37,008 nt of DNA from contig CANCPF010000020.1 of the NCBI GenBank assembly GCA_947379975.1, forward strand, positions 1 to 37,008, in the 5' to 3' direction. Under the pieces are notes generated by a model. The model saw only the letters and a program-made list of their open reading frames with translations. It was not told the origin of the DNA and searched no databases. Numbering within the stretch: position 1 is the stretch's first letter; each line of letters begins with the position of its first letter. Shown here piece by piece: positions 1 to 7,409 of this stretch. This stretch comes from Methylophilaceae bacterium. Its GTDB lineage: Bacteria > Pseudomonadota > Gammaproteobacteria > Burkholderiales > Methylophilaceae. Made by a program: the position numbers and the translations under genes.

Positions 1-552
1 CGCAGTGCGATGTTCTTACGAAAAAAAGTGGCTGAATTAGCCCAATTGTCACCAGAAGAAATGCAAAGTCTGCTTAAGTTGCCTAACCTGAATAAAGCGC
101 CGGTTAATGCTAGGCCTAAGCTCACGCGCACTACTTTATCTATGCATAAACGCTATTGTTTAATGTTGTTAATGCAGCCTGCGCTCGCGCTTCGAGATGA
201 CTTGGCATGGGCTGAAGGTCATGCTGATGAAGATATTTTATTGCAGCAGACTATTGAAACTTGCTTGAATCATCCTCACTCTAAACCTGTAGTAATTATG
301 CGTGAACTTGAAAGTCGGGTTGATACAAAGGTGTTGGCCGAGTTGGAGCGTGAGCTGAATACTCTAGATGAAACTTTGGATTTAGCGCAAGAGCTTGAAG
401 GTGCTAGACGTCAGTTGTATGACGTATATACGCAAAAAAAAGAAGGCCTGTTATTAGCGCAAATTAGTGAAAAGCCCTTGAGCGCACTCACTGATAATGA
501 ACGAACCTTACTGAAAAGTTTAGGTAATAAGCGCAGTCAAAATAGGGCTTAA
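1..552 (+). CDS. dnaG: DNA primase DnaG, C-terminal part (5' end outside window)
   Basis: The open frame runs in from the left edge, so only the last about 183 residues are present. DnaG makes RNA primers for replication at the fork. The visible part corresponds to the helical C-terminal domain that binds the DnaB helicase: an alpha-helical stretch beginning near MHKRYCLMLLMQPALAL, followed by charged helices up to the stop at 550-552. Position directly before rpoD matches the dnaG-rpoD part of the proteobacterial macromolecular-synthesis operon. The zinc-finger and TOPRIM domains are not in the window, so the assignment rests on the C-terminal pattern plus synteny. Confidence 0.88.
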   Translation, partial: RSAMFLRKKVAELAQLSPEEMQSLLKLPNLNKAPVNARPKLTRTTLSMHKRYCLMLLMQPALALRDDLAWAEGHADEDILLQQTIETCLNHPHSKPVVIMRELESRVDTKVLAELERELNTLDETLDLAQELEGARRQLYDVYTQKKEGLLLAQISEKPLSALTDNERTLLKSLGNKRSQNRA

Positions 553-555
553 TTC

Positions 556-564
556 TGCTATAAT
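556..564 (+). promoter_or_regulatory. Extended -10 promoter element upstream of rpoD
   Basis: A perfect TATAAT at 559-564 is preceded by TG one base away (TGcTATAAT), the extended -10 form. No good -35 box is visible 16-18 bp upstream, which fits an extended -10 promoter. It lies just after the dnaG stop and about 78 bp before the rpoD start, so it could give rpoD transcription independent of dnaG. This is inference from sequence only. Confidence 0.5.
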
Positions 565-641
565 GGCTGGTTACGGTAATCATATTCGCTGTGCAAGATT
601 TCGGTAGTACGCACGGTAGATGTATAAACTAGAGGTAAGTG

Positions 642-2582
642 ATGGCAAGACCAAAGAAAAGCGACCAAGTATCTGACAAGAAGAATGTTGAGATTGTTAG
701 CCCTGAGCTACAAGAAGCTAACGCTGAGGAACGCCGCACGCGACTAAAAACCCTGATTATATTGGGTAAAGAGCGTGGCTATTTAACCTACGCTGAAATT
801 AACGATCACTTACCAGACGATGTGCAAGGTTCTGAGCAAATCGATGGCATTATCGGCATGATTAACGATATGGGCATTCAGGTTTACGAAGAAGCGCCTG
901 ATGCCGAAGTCTTGTTAATGTCAGATTCACCACCAGCCGTGACTGATGACGATGCAGTAGCTGAAGCTGAACAAGCGCTTGCCACAGTAGATTCTGATTT
1001 TGGCCGGACGACTGACCCAGTGCGTATGTATATGCGTGAAATGGGTACAGTAGATTTACTTACGCGTGAAAGTGAAATTGAGATTGCACGCCGTATTGAA
1101 GACGGTCTTAAACATATGGTGCAAGCGATTGCTGCCTGCCCAACCACTATTGCGGCCTTATTGGCCATGATAGATAAAGTAGAAGATGACGAATTAAGCG
1201 TTGACGATTTAATTGATGGATTAATTGAATCTGACATTACACCAGCTTTGGCTATCGTGATTGAATCTGACGACGAAGAATCAGACGATGAAGTTGAAGA
1301 TGAAGAGGAAGATGGCGATGAAGATGGTGCAAAAGCTGCTGCTATTTCAGCCGAAGCTTTAGCTAAACTTAAAGAAGAAGTCATCAAACGCTTTGCTATT
1401 GTGCGTGTTGCGCATAAAAAAATGACCGTAATCTTGCCGGTACGTGGTTCGCAAGATCCTGAATATCAAGCATTGCTCGCTGAAATTTTAGAAGAATTAA
1501 CCGCCTTCAGATTTTCACCAAAACAAGTAGAAGGTCTATGTGACCAAGTGCGCGAATTGGTTGAAGCTGTGCGTGGTCATGAGCGTAAAGTATTAGATTT
1601 CTGTGTAGATAAATCTGGCATGCCACGTTTGCACTTTATCAAATCTTTCCCAGGCAATGAAAGCAACTTAAACTGGCTCGCAGAAGAACTTAAAGCTGAG
1701 AAGCCTTACGTTGAAAAACTAATTCGTTATAACCACTCTATTTTAGATCAGCAACAACGTTTGATTAATCTAGAAAAAAATGTCGGTATTCCAATCAAAG
1801 AGCTTAAAGAAATTAATAAGCAAATGACCACTGGCGAGGCGCGTGCGCGTCGTGCCAAGCGTGAAATGATTGAAGCTAACTTGCGTTTAGTGATCTCTAT
1901 TGCAAAAAAATACACCAATCGTGGTCTGCAATTCTTGGATCTTATTCAAGAAGGCAATATCGGCCTGATGAAAGCGGTTGATAAATTTGAATACCGTCGC
2001 GGTTTCAAGTTCTCAACTTATGCCACATGGTGGATACGCCAAGCGATTACTCGTTCAATTGCGGATCAGGCACGTACCATTCGAATTCCAGTGCATATGA
2101 TAGAAACGATTAACAAAATGAATCGTATCAGCCGTCAAATTTTACAAGAAACAGGTGTAGAGCCTGATCCAGCGCTACTTGCAGAAAAAATGGAAATGCC
2201 TGAAGATAAGATTCGTAAAATCTTAAAAATCAGTAAAGAGCCTATCTCAATGGAAACGCCGATTGGTGATGATGAAGATTCACATCTAGGTGACTTTATT
2301 GAAGATGGTCAAACATTAGCGCCGGTAGATGCCGCAATTTACGCAAGTTTGCGCGATGCGACCAGTGAAGTGTTAGAATCGCTTACCCCGCGTGAAGCAA
2401 AAGTATTGCGTATGCGTTTTGGTATTGAAATGAATACCGATCATACGCTAGAAGAAGTGGGTAAACAGTTTGATGTAACACGTGAACGTATTCGCCAAAT
2501 TGAGGCAAAAGCGTTGCGTAAATTGCGTCATCCTACACGCTCAGAACGCTTGCGTAGCTTTTTAGAAACAGGTCAAGACTAG
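642..2582 (+). CDS. rpoD: RNA polymerase primary sigma factor RpoD (sigma-70)
   Basis: This 646-residue housekeeping sigma factor directs RNA polymerase to vegetative promoters. Region 1.1 is at the N-terminus (LKTLIILGKERGYLTYAEIN). After region 1.2 (DPVRMYMREMGTVDLLTREGE-like) comes the non-conserved insert with a long acidic run (about residues 195-230, DDEESDDEVEDEEED). Region 2 has the classic NLRLVISIAKKYTNRGLQF and FSTYATWWIRQAITR -10-binding motifs. Region 4 ends with the HTH TLEEVGKQFDVTRERIRQIE that contacts -35 boxes. The ATG at 642 was chosen because AGAGG at 631-635 gives correct spacing; an in-frame GTG immediately before it is less likely. Length fits betaproteobacterial RpoD. 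Confidence 0.98.
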   Translation: MARPKKSDQVSDKKNVEIVSPELQEANAEERRTRLKTLIILGKERGYLTYAEINDHLPDDVQGSEQIDGIIGMINDMGIQVYEEAPDAEVLLMSDSPPAVTDDDAVAEAEQALATVDSDFGRTTDPVRMYMREMGTVDLLTRESEIEIARRIEDGLKHMVQAIAACPTTIAALLAMIDKVEDDELSVDDLIDGLIESDITPALAIVIESDDEESDDEVEDEEEDGDEDGAKAAAISAEALAKLKEEVIKRFAIVRVAHKKMTVILPVRGSQDPEYQALLAEILEELTAFRFSPKQVEGLCDQVRELVEAVRGHERKVLDFCVDKSGMPRLHFIKSFPGNESNLNWLAEELKAEKPYVEKLIRYNHSILDQQQRLINLEKNVGIPIKELKEINKQMTTGEARARRAKREMIEANLRLVISIAKKYTNRGLQFLDLIQEGNIGLMKAVDKFEYRRGFKFSTYATWWIRQAITRSIADQARTIRIPVHMIETINKMNRISRQILQETGVEPDPALLAEKMEMPEDKIRKILKISKEPISMETPIGDDEDSHLGDFIEDGQTLAPVDAAIYASLRDATSEVLESLTPREAKVLRMRFGIEMNTDHTLEEVGKQFDVTRERIRQIEAKALRKLRHPTRSERLRSFLETGQD

Positions 2583-2630
2583 TTCAAAACCCGTAATAAA
2601 AATCAGACATATAAATAATTAAAGGTTTTC

Positions 2631-2673
2631 GGCCCCCTAGCTCATGCTTGGTTAGAGCAGCGGACTCATAATC
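2631..2673 (+). pseudogene. 5' half of host tRNA-Ile2(CAU), split by island insertion (attL)
   Basis: The sequence begins GGCCCCC (acceptor strand), then a normal D-arm and 5' anticodon stem, and reaches the anticodon loop CTCATAA. After ACTCATAATC it turns abruptly into unrelated AT-rich DNA. The missing 3' half lies 25.2 kb away at 27883-27928, where the acceptor strand is GGGGGCC, a perfect complement of this GGCCCCC. The halves therefore belong to one original gene. On its own this half cannot make a tRNA. It marks the left island junction. Confidence 0.9.
2664..2673 (+). other. attL core (10-bp direct repeat)
   Basis: ACTCATAATC here is repeated in direct orientation at 27883-27892. It covers the anticodon loop and the first stem bases of tRNA-Ile2. 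Sequences outside the 10 bp differ on the element side at both junctions, so this is the maximum region of crossover. Excision between the repeats would rebuild an intact intron-less tRNA gene. Confidence 0.85.
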
Positions 2674-2749
2674 TATTTAAGAAGTTTAGTTCTAGCAATA
2701 AAATAGTTATAAATCAGTAGGTTAGTTGTAGTAAAATAGTTAAAAATTG

Positions 2750-2803
2750 CTTCCACAGTGCTTCCACAGTTTTTGTGGAAGTAAAGCAGCAGACCTGTGG
2801 AAG
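2750..2803. repeat. Left cluster of arm-type repeats (CTTCCACAG)
   Basis: CTTCCACAG occurs at 2750-2758 and 2761-2769, and the inverse TGTGGAAG followed by TAAAG occurs at 2774-2781 and 2795-2803. Two similar copies lie near the right end at 27807-27825. Clustered short repeats just inside both att sites are typical of arm-type binding sites of tyrosine integrases or of an excisionase. That role is inferred from position; the repeats themselves are directly visible. Confidence 0.65.
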
Positions 2804-2818
2804 TAAAGTAAAGTTTTC

Positions 2819-3100
2819 GGCCCCTTAGCTCATGCTTGGTTAGAGCAGCGGACTCATAAAAAATTGTGCCATACGTTTGGAAACTGCGTATGGGATGGTG
2901 TCAAATTCGGTGAAACCTGACGGCAGAAATGCACAAGGCAATGCCGAGCGAAGCTTAGTGTGAAAGCACTTTGAACGTGTAGAGACTTGACGGCACCCAC
3001 CTAAAGCTTCGGCCATGGTGAAGACAAAGTCCAGGGAGTGGTGAAAGCCACACAAACCAGAATCCGTTGGTGCTGTGTTCGACTCACAGAGGGGCCACCA
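2819..3100 (+). tRNA. tRNA-Ile2 (CAU), interrupted by a group I intron; element-borne replacement copy
   Basis: 5' exon is 2819-2857 and 3' exon is 3061-3100. Joined, they give a 79-nt tRNA with acceptor stem GGCCCCT/AGGGGCC, D-arm GCTC/GAGC, anticodon stem GCGGA/TCCGT, loop CTCATAA, T-arm CTGTG/CACAG with TTCGACT loop, and encoded CCA. The acceptor stem and CAU anticodon match tRNA-Ile2, whose C34 becomes lysidine through TilS to read AUA. It is less like elongator tRNA-Met. The copy differs from the split host gene only by a compensated acceptor pair (T-A in place of C-G). It lies inside the island between attL and the integrase and is followed by its own terminator. It probably replaces the destroyed host gene. 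Confidence 0.93.
2858..3060 (+). ncRNA. Self-splicing group I intron in the tRNA-Ile2 anticodon loop
   Basis: This 203-nt insert follows the CAU anticodon. P1 can form between exon CAU (2855-2857) and an internal guide GTG at 2866-2868, giving the required U-G pair at the splice site. P2 is a clear hairpin, CCATACG with CGTATGG. The conserved core (GGTGTCAAATTCGG, then GAGACTTGACGGCACCCACC, then AAGACAAAGTCC) gives P3/P7/P8 including the G-binding site. P9 is TGGTGAAAGCCA and the intron ends with the obligatory G at 3060. Order, length and wording closely match the known Azoarcus tRNA-Ile(CAU) intron (subgroup IC3). There is no room for a homing endonuclease. Confidence 0.93.
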
Positions 3101-3110
3101 AAATAGATAA

Positions 3111-3138
3111 CCTCAGCTAGAGATAGCTGGGGTTTTTT
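3111..3138 (+). terminator. Rho-independent terminator after the intron-bearing tRNA
   Basis: CCTCAGCTA and TAGCTGGGG pair around a GAGA loop and are followed by a run of seven T. It lies 11 bp after the CCA end of the element tRNA and so ends its transcript. Confidence 0.85.
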
Positions 3139-3264
3139 TATATTTTTAAATTAGATAATGTGAGAATATAAACAAATAGGTGATCAGTTGTATTTTGCGG
3201 GTAAAAACTAAAAATCCAGTTTTTTGAAATATGTTAATTATGATAAATTTTATGGGGATATAAA

Positions 3265-3588
3265 ATGGCTATCAAATTTGCTAGATTCAATATAGAGCTT
3301 TCAGAAACCTCGAATTCAGAGAAAATAGCTGATGAGTGGCAAAGTATGTTAAACGATGCTGCAATCGAAGGCTATGCTAATAGTTATGAGATATTCTACT
3401 CCTCGCAGCTAGGAGTTGTCGGGGTAAGCATTCCTTATGAATCTGAGGATCCAATATCACTTCTAGAGGCTGGTGCGGTATTAGGATTTTGTCAGTCAAG
3501 ATGCGAGCAGTCAGACATTGGAGAGGGCCAAAGCATGTGGTTGTCTTTACATGAAGCTGATGATTCAACCATTTATTCCCCAATCTGA
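3265..3588 (+). CDS. Hypothetical protein, 107 aa, between tRNA and integrase
   Basis: The frame starts at ATG 3265 with GGGGA about 8 bp upstream as a plausible ribosome site. The product is small, acidic and soluble with no signal peptide or membrane segment. It includes SSQLGVVGVSIPYESEDPI and ends with a tryptophan/histidine segment (SMWLSLHEADDS). I do not recognise a family. Its place between att site and integrase is where recombination directionality factors often lie, but it lacks an obvious HTH, so no function is proposed. Confidence 0.6.
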   Translation: MAIKFARFNIELSETSNSEKIADEWQSMLNDAAIEGYANSYEIFYSSQLGVVGVSIPYESEDPISLLEAGAVLGFCQSRCEQSDIGEGQSMWLSLHEADDSTIYSPI

Positions 3589-3657
3589 TGTTCACAATCG
3601 TTAAAAGTTGTGACGCTTTTTTAATTTTCTTTTACTACTAAAAGCTCTCTAAATATT

Positions 3658-3675
3658 CTTCCACAAAATCCGTTG
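3658..3675 (+). other. Arm-like motif next to a 9-bp tRNA-like stretch upstream of the integrase
   Basis: CTTCCACA at 3658-3665 repeats the arm motif found at both island ends. It is followed at 3667-3675 by AATCCGTTG, the first nine bases of the tRNA 3' exon. The site is about 35-50 bp before the integrase start, so integrase binding here might control its own gene. The short tRNA match may be chance. Confidence 0.3.
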
Positions 3676-3707
3676 CTTTTTTCCCTACATGATCTTACAT
3701 TTACAAC

Positions 3708-5081
3708 ATGCCTGAAAAAGTCGAAACTACCTATCAAATCCTGCCTCGTGAATTGATTGTTTATCAGCGCGGAGATAGTGATGTTTGGCAATGCCGTCTC
3801 AAAGTGGACAGCAAATGGTTTTCTAAAACCACAAAAGAGCGTGATCTAAATAAAGCCATAGAACGTGCTAAGCGTTTGTTATTTGAAGCGCAACTTCGTA
3901 AAGAATCAAACATTCCCATAGTCACTAAAAAATTCCGTGACATAGCAAGGCTTGCCAAGCAGCAGATGCTTGACGAGCTAGCTAATCCTAAAATGAAAGC
4001 GCCTGTTTCATTTAATCAATACATCAAGATTATTGATGATTATTTGACTCCATTCTTTGGTAATAAGAATATTGATGGCATCAATTTTGAAGCGTTGGAT
4101 GAGTATGAAATTTGGCGCACTAAAGAAATGGGCAAAGCACCTGCCTACAGCACTGTACGCAAACACAACGTCACATTAAATAGAGTATTTGATAAGGCTG
4201 TTGAAAAAGGTTACATCACCCAATCAAGCAAACCCAAGCTTGAAACCAAAGGGCAAAAGTCTACTGAGTATGCAACGTTTGATGTCACGGAAGTTAATGC
4301 AGTGCTGGGTAATTTTCCAAGTTGGATTGCTAACACCAAGAATCAAGAAAAGCGCGAACAACGCGAGTTGTTATATGACTATGTACGTGTGCTCCTTGAC
4401 ACAGGAGCACGCCCGGGCAAAGAGTTATTGGATCTCCAATGGAAGAACATTAGGTGCAGAATTGCTGTCAGTGATGATGTCATTCGTCAGGTGGATGAAG
4501 AGGGTAATGTCATTGAAATGACGCATGAAGGTTTAGATGATGCAGGTGAATCGAATCCATTAACAAAATGGGAAGCCACAGTTTCGATGTCAGTGTATGG
4601 CAAAACCAAAGACAGAATTGCGAACGGATTTGATGCTACGTTTAATGTGCTTAAAGAGATTGTTGCTAGGAATTATCCCAACACAGAATTAACTCTGAAA
4701 AAGCTCACTGAAGCGAATGATGAAAGGTTTGTGTTTAGAACACGATCTGATAAAGAGCCCAGCAGCTTTAATCATCTGTTTGATCGTTACCTTGATGAAC
4801 ATAGCTTACTAATCGATCGTAATACGGGTAGAAAACGTGTTTTTTATAGCTTGCGAAGTGCATATGCGACAACAGTGATGAATATGGATCAAGTGCCTAT
4901 AAGAGACTTATCTAAGCAGTTAGGTAATTCTGTTGGAATTATCCAGAAGCATTATGATAGGGCTACTGGGGATGCTATCGTTGAAAACGTCAGAGCACCT
5001 AATGCTAGAAAAGCGTTGTTTAATACAGACTCAGTTGCTGATATCTATAAGTCCAAAAAAAATAATATTAAGAACAAGTAA
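3708..5081 (+). CDS. int: Tyrosine recombinase/integrase of the island
   Basis: This 457-residue protein has an N-terminal arm-binding part (residues 1-80), a SAM-like core-binding domain (about 95-180) and a C-terminal catalytic domain. Catalytic residues visible are R235 in TGARPG, K299 in YGKT, R383 in YSLRSAYAT (Tyr where many families have His), N407 in LGNSVG, and nucleophile Y416 in QKHYDR. Such enzymes integrate and excise elements at tRNA genes. Its place about 1 kb inside attL supports it as the island's own integrase, acting on ACTCATAATC. No strong Shine-Dalgarno sequence precedes the ATG. It is transcribed away from the tRNA. Confidence 0.93.
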   Translation: MPEKVETTYQILPRELIVYQRGDSDVWQCRLKVDSKWFSKTTKERDLNKAIERAKRLLFEAQLRKESNIPIVTKKFRDIARLAKQQMLDELANPKMKAPVSFNQYIKIIDDYLTPFFGNKNIDGINFEALDEYEIWRTKEMGKAPAYSTVRKHNVTLNRVFDKAVEKGYITQSSKPKLETKGQKSTEYATFDVTEVNAVLGNFPSWIANTKNQEKREQRELLYDYVRVLLDTGARPGKELLDLQWKNIRCRIAVSDDVIRQVDEEGNVIEMTHEGLDDAGESNPLTKWEATVSMSVYGKTKDRIANGFDATFNVLKEIVARNYPNTELTLKKLTEANDERFVFRTRSDKEPSSFNHLFDRYLDEHSLLIDRNTGRKRVFYSLRSAYATTVMNMDQVPIRDLSKQLGNSVGIIQKHYDRATGDAIVENVRAPNARKALFNTDSVADIYKSKKNNIKNK

Positions 5082-5221
5082 ATTTGATAGGTATTAGGAT
5101 TGATCGAACGGGCAGCTATTCGCAAGTATTAGTGTCTTAGCATTCGATGTCCTGATTTCGGTTGTCCATGAGCCGAGGTCGACCATACACTAGCGCTAAC
5201 ACTTTATAGGTTAGTACTAGC

Positions 5222-5593
5222 ATGCAAGAATCACTCACAGCAGATTTCCTCTCAGCACTTAGCTATTTTACAGGCACTGAAAAATACTACCGACTCTATC
5301 CAAAAGTAGTATTAACGGATGGTGCAAAATATCTTGCTGATACCGCAGGCTGTTATTGGTTGATGGATTTATATGCGTCACATCTGTCCGCGATTGACCC
5401 GAGCATTGAGAGTTTTACCTGTCTCAAGCTCACTAAAAATGGCATCGGTGCAGCAATAGTGATCGAGGATGGCAATAGCCATACACTCGCCAAGCAGTTT
5501 GTCGAATACACTGATTTTTCGTTAAGTAGCTTTATTTTTTACGCTGTTTGGGCAGGTGACTTTTGGGTGTTGATGCTGACTAGTGAGTATTAA
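5222..5593 (+). CDS. DUF6876-like hypothetical protein, 123 aa
   Basis: The product contains TDGAKYLADTAGCYWLMD, resembling from memory a family of small mobile-element proteins (DUF6876) with the pattern TDG-KYLA-AGAYWL. It is soluble, with aromatic residues concentrated in the C-terminal third (FIFYAVWAGDFWVLML). Function is unknown. The gene follows the integrase by 140 bp on the same strand. The family name is a memory match and should be checked by profile search. Confidence 0.7.
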   Translation: MQESLTADFLSALSYFTGTEKYYRLYPKVVLTDGAKYLADTAGCYWLMDLYASHLSAIDPSIESFTCLKLTKNGIGAAIVIEDGNSHTLAKQFVEYTDFSLSSFIFYAVWAGDFWVLMLTSEY

Positions 5594-5613
5594 AAAAGGG
5601 AGCCAAAGCTCCC
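5592..5613 (-). terminator. Terminator closing the minus-strand cluster 5638-7571
   Basis: GGGAGC (5598-5603) and GCTCCC (5608-5613) form a hairpin with a CAAA loop. Read on the minus strand it is followed by six T (5592-5597 on plus are A). It lies 25 bp past the stop of the leftward gene at 5638, and also sits right after the stop of the rightward gene ending at 5593. Confidence 0.75.
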
Positions 5614-5637
5614 CTGAAATCACACCATAGATATTAG

Positions 5638-6156
5638 TTAAATGTTAATAGGGTTAAAAGTCTCGAAATTATAATGAGGCTGAATGAATGTGCCAGATCT
5701 AACAGCTCTGCTTTCGGCCTTACCATCAGCGTAAATCCGAATGCTTTCGAAGTAGACATAACGATTTTTTTCGTTAGCTGTGCAAGCAATCTCAATCCAG
5801 CCATTAATAATCGTATTAACAAATTCATTGCTCAGCTCTTCTAAAGAAATTTGCTGAGTTTCAATATCAGATTCCCTAATCTCGTCATCTGAAGCTTCGT
5901 TGAATGAGATTCTCTTCATTGAACCATCATTATTTAACATTACAACTGCAATTGGTATTTCAGGGAGTACTGTTGGATACTGGCAGTTAAAATCGTCGTA
6001 ATACCAAAAAGTAAGTTTCCCCTCTATTTCATCTGCTGTCCATTCCCCATTCGCGTTGCTCCAGTTGTAGCGATTTAAGATTGAAACTAATTCTGCAGAA
6101 TTAACTACACAATCCTCTGAAGTTGATAAAATGATACCACCGTATGCGTCTGACAT
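5638..6156 (-). CDS. Hypothetical protein, 172 aa
   Basis: The start at 6156 (MSDAYGGIILST) was chosen because AAGGTG lies 8 bp upstream; an upstream ATG at 6225 in the same frame has no such signal and would cover a palindrome. The protein is acidic and soluble, with an Ile/Glu-rich centre (ESDIETQQISLEELSNEF) and an aromatic beta-like end (RYVYFESIRIYADGKAESRAVRSG). I recognise no family. It is the last gene of a leftward cluster with the genes at 6226-7032, 7049-7390 and 7410-7571, and precedes a terminator. Confidence 0.65.
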   Translation of the reverse strand: MSDAYGGIILSTSEDCVVNSAELVSILNRYNWSNANGEWTADEIEGKLTFWYYDDFNCQYPTVLPEIPIAVVMLNNDGSMKRISFNEASDDEIRESDIETQQISLEELSNEFVNTIINGWIEIACTANEKNRYVYFESIRIYADGKAESRAVRSGTFIQPHYNFETFNPINI

Positions 6157-6188
6157 AATTTTCACCTTATAATTTAATGATGTTGATT

Positions 6189-6213
6189 GCAGCGTTACAA
6201 GTTGTAACGCTGC
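6189..6213. repeat. Perfect palindrome with GTTAC-N5-GTAAC core (copy 1)
   Basis: A 12+1+12 bp perfect inverted repeat, GCAGCGTTACAA and TTGTAACGCTGC around a G. It lies in the gap between two leftward genes (stop 6226, start 6156). It shares the GTTAC-N5-GTAAC core with copies at 11118, 22363 and 27737. Confidence 0.7.
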
Positions 6214-6225
6214 GTTTGCAAACAA

Positions 6226-7032
6226 TTAGGTTGATGCTAATTGTTTAGTTCGTTCAGCTTCGCTATTTGCACGCTCGCGTTCCATTTGCACACCGCGCTT
6301 TTCAGCACGCTTAATATTTGCAGCTTCAATAAACTTTCTGCCTGCTTTGCTATCTTTATCCCAATCTTTAAAAGCAAAGTCCCCAATCAGTTTTGTTGCC
6401 CGCTGTTCAAAAGCTAAATCGGCAGGCACTTTCATTACGACATGTAGCTGTTTGCCAGTATTAATGCACATTAAGTATTCATAGCGGCATTCTGAATCCA
6501 TTCGATTGAGGCTGCTGTCTAGCACTTCAAACGGTATTTCTTCACGTGCTAATAAGTACTCCTCTGCTAGTGCGAACCTTTCATTAATAATTGCCTCTGC
6601 TTTTTCCTTCATATCCGCATCAACACCAATTGCACGTATGTGCTCTATTCCTCCTTCTGTTTCAGCAAACTCAGCAAAGTTATCTGCTTTAATGTTGCTA
6701 GCAATAGCAGTATCAATTGCACGTGCATACACATGTGTTGTTTTACGATCTGCACGAGTGATGTATTTCACTAAAATAGCTGTCGTTGAACTGTTAGCTT
6801 GTGTTTTGATGTTGTACTGATTTTGTAATTCACGTCTGATGCTACTAATAAGCGCATCCCTTTCAGTGCTTGCGTTTACTGCAGCAGTAAAACGCATGAT
6901 GTTGGCTATCATTTCATATAAGGCCTTGCGGCCCCCAATGACGTATTGCGTATTAAATGCTTCATGCGCCTTAGCTAAGTCCATAGCCTGTGTTATCAAA
7001 GATTTTTTCATAATTAAATTAGTTGTTTGCAT
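6226..7032 (-). CDS. Hypothetical protein, 268 aa
   Basis: The start at 7032 is supported by AAGGAA about 6 bp upstream; MKKSLITQAMDL eight codons later is an alternative. The protein is rich in Ala, Lys and Glu and mostly helical, ending in a strongly charged helix (KRAEKRGVQMERERANSEAERTKQ). The middle contains DSECRYEYLMCINTGKQLHVVMKVP. No catalytic motif, signal peptide or membrane segment is visible. The 16-bp gap to the gene upstream suggests co-transcription. Family unknown; such proteins are common next to integrases in proteobacterial islands. Confidence 0.7.
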   Translation of the reverse strand: MQTTNLIMKKSLITQAMDLAKAHEAFNTQYVIGGRKALYEMIANIMRFTAAVNASTERDALISSIRRELQNQYNIKTQANSSTTAILVKYITRADRKTTHVYARAIDTAIASNIKADNFAEFAETEGGIEHIRAIGVDADMKEKAEAIINERFALAEEYLLAREEIPFEVLDSSLNRMDSECRYEYLMCINTGKQLHVVMKVPADLAFEQRATKLIGDFAFKDWDKDSKAGRKFIEAANIKRAEKRGVQMERERANSEAERTKQLAST

Positions 7033-7048
7033 ATATGTTCCTTTCTAG

Positions 7049-7390
7049 TTAAGCCAAATAACGCATTGCATTCATGTGTTCTACCAAACCATCGCGATCG
7101 TTGAAACTGATGCCGTAACGTTTACACGCTTTAATTCTTGCTTGTGTTACTAAGGAGTCTTTCAGGCAAAAGCCATGTGCATTCATAGTGATTACATCGA
7201 TTTTGTCTAATACCTTCACGTCGTTCTTGTTCAGCTTTTGATTAGTTTGTACTTTTGCTATTGCGCTCATATAAATCGTTAACTCACGTTTATCTAAATT
7301 CTTAGAAATTGAGTGCGTTGTATCTAAAGCACTTACCTTATCGTTAAAAAATATTTTGCTAACAGGTACCATTGCTAATTGACCGTTCAT
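7049..7390 (-). CDS. Hypothetical protein, 113 aa
   Basis: ATG at 7390 is preceded by GGAG at a spacing of about 7 bp. The product is small and basic, with SKNLDKRELTIYMSAIAKVQTNQKLNKNDVKVLDKID in its centre and an N-terminal beta-like MNGQLAMVPVSKIFF. There are no membrane segments. It is the second gene of the leftward cluster. No family recognised. Confidence 0.7.
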   Translation of the reverse strand: MNGQLAMVPVSKIFFNDKVSALDTTHSISKNLDKRELTIYMSAIAKVQTNQKLNKNDVKVLDKIDVITMNAHGFCLKDSLVTQARIKACKRYGISFNDRDGLVEHMNAMRYLA

Positions 7391-7409
7391 AAAAATTCTC
7401 CTGTATTAA

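Noticed and set aside
884..1387. Long minus-strand frame inside rpoD, Ser-rich
   Set aside because: Antisense shadow of the acidic region of RpoD (GAA/GAT codons read as Ser-rich reverse); rpoD is certain.
2840..3055. Minus-strand open frame of 71 codons over the intron
   Set aside because: It lies entirely on the antisense strand of the tRNA and group I intron, whose structure explains the sequence. There is no ribosome site or protein-like composition.
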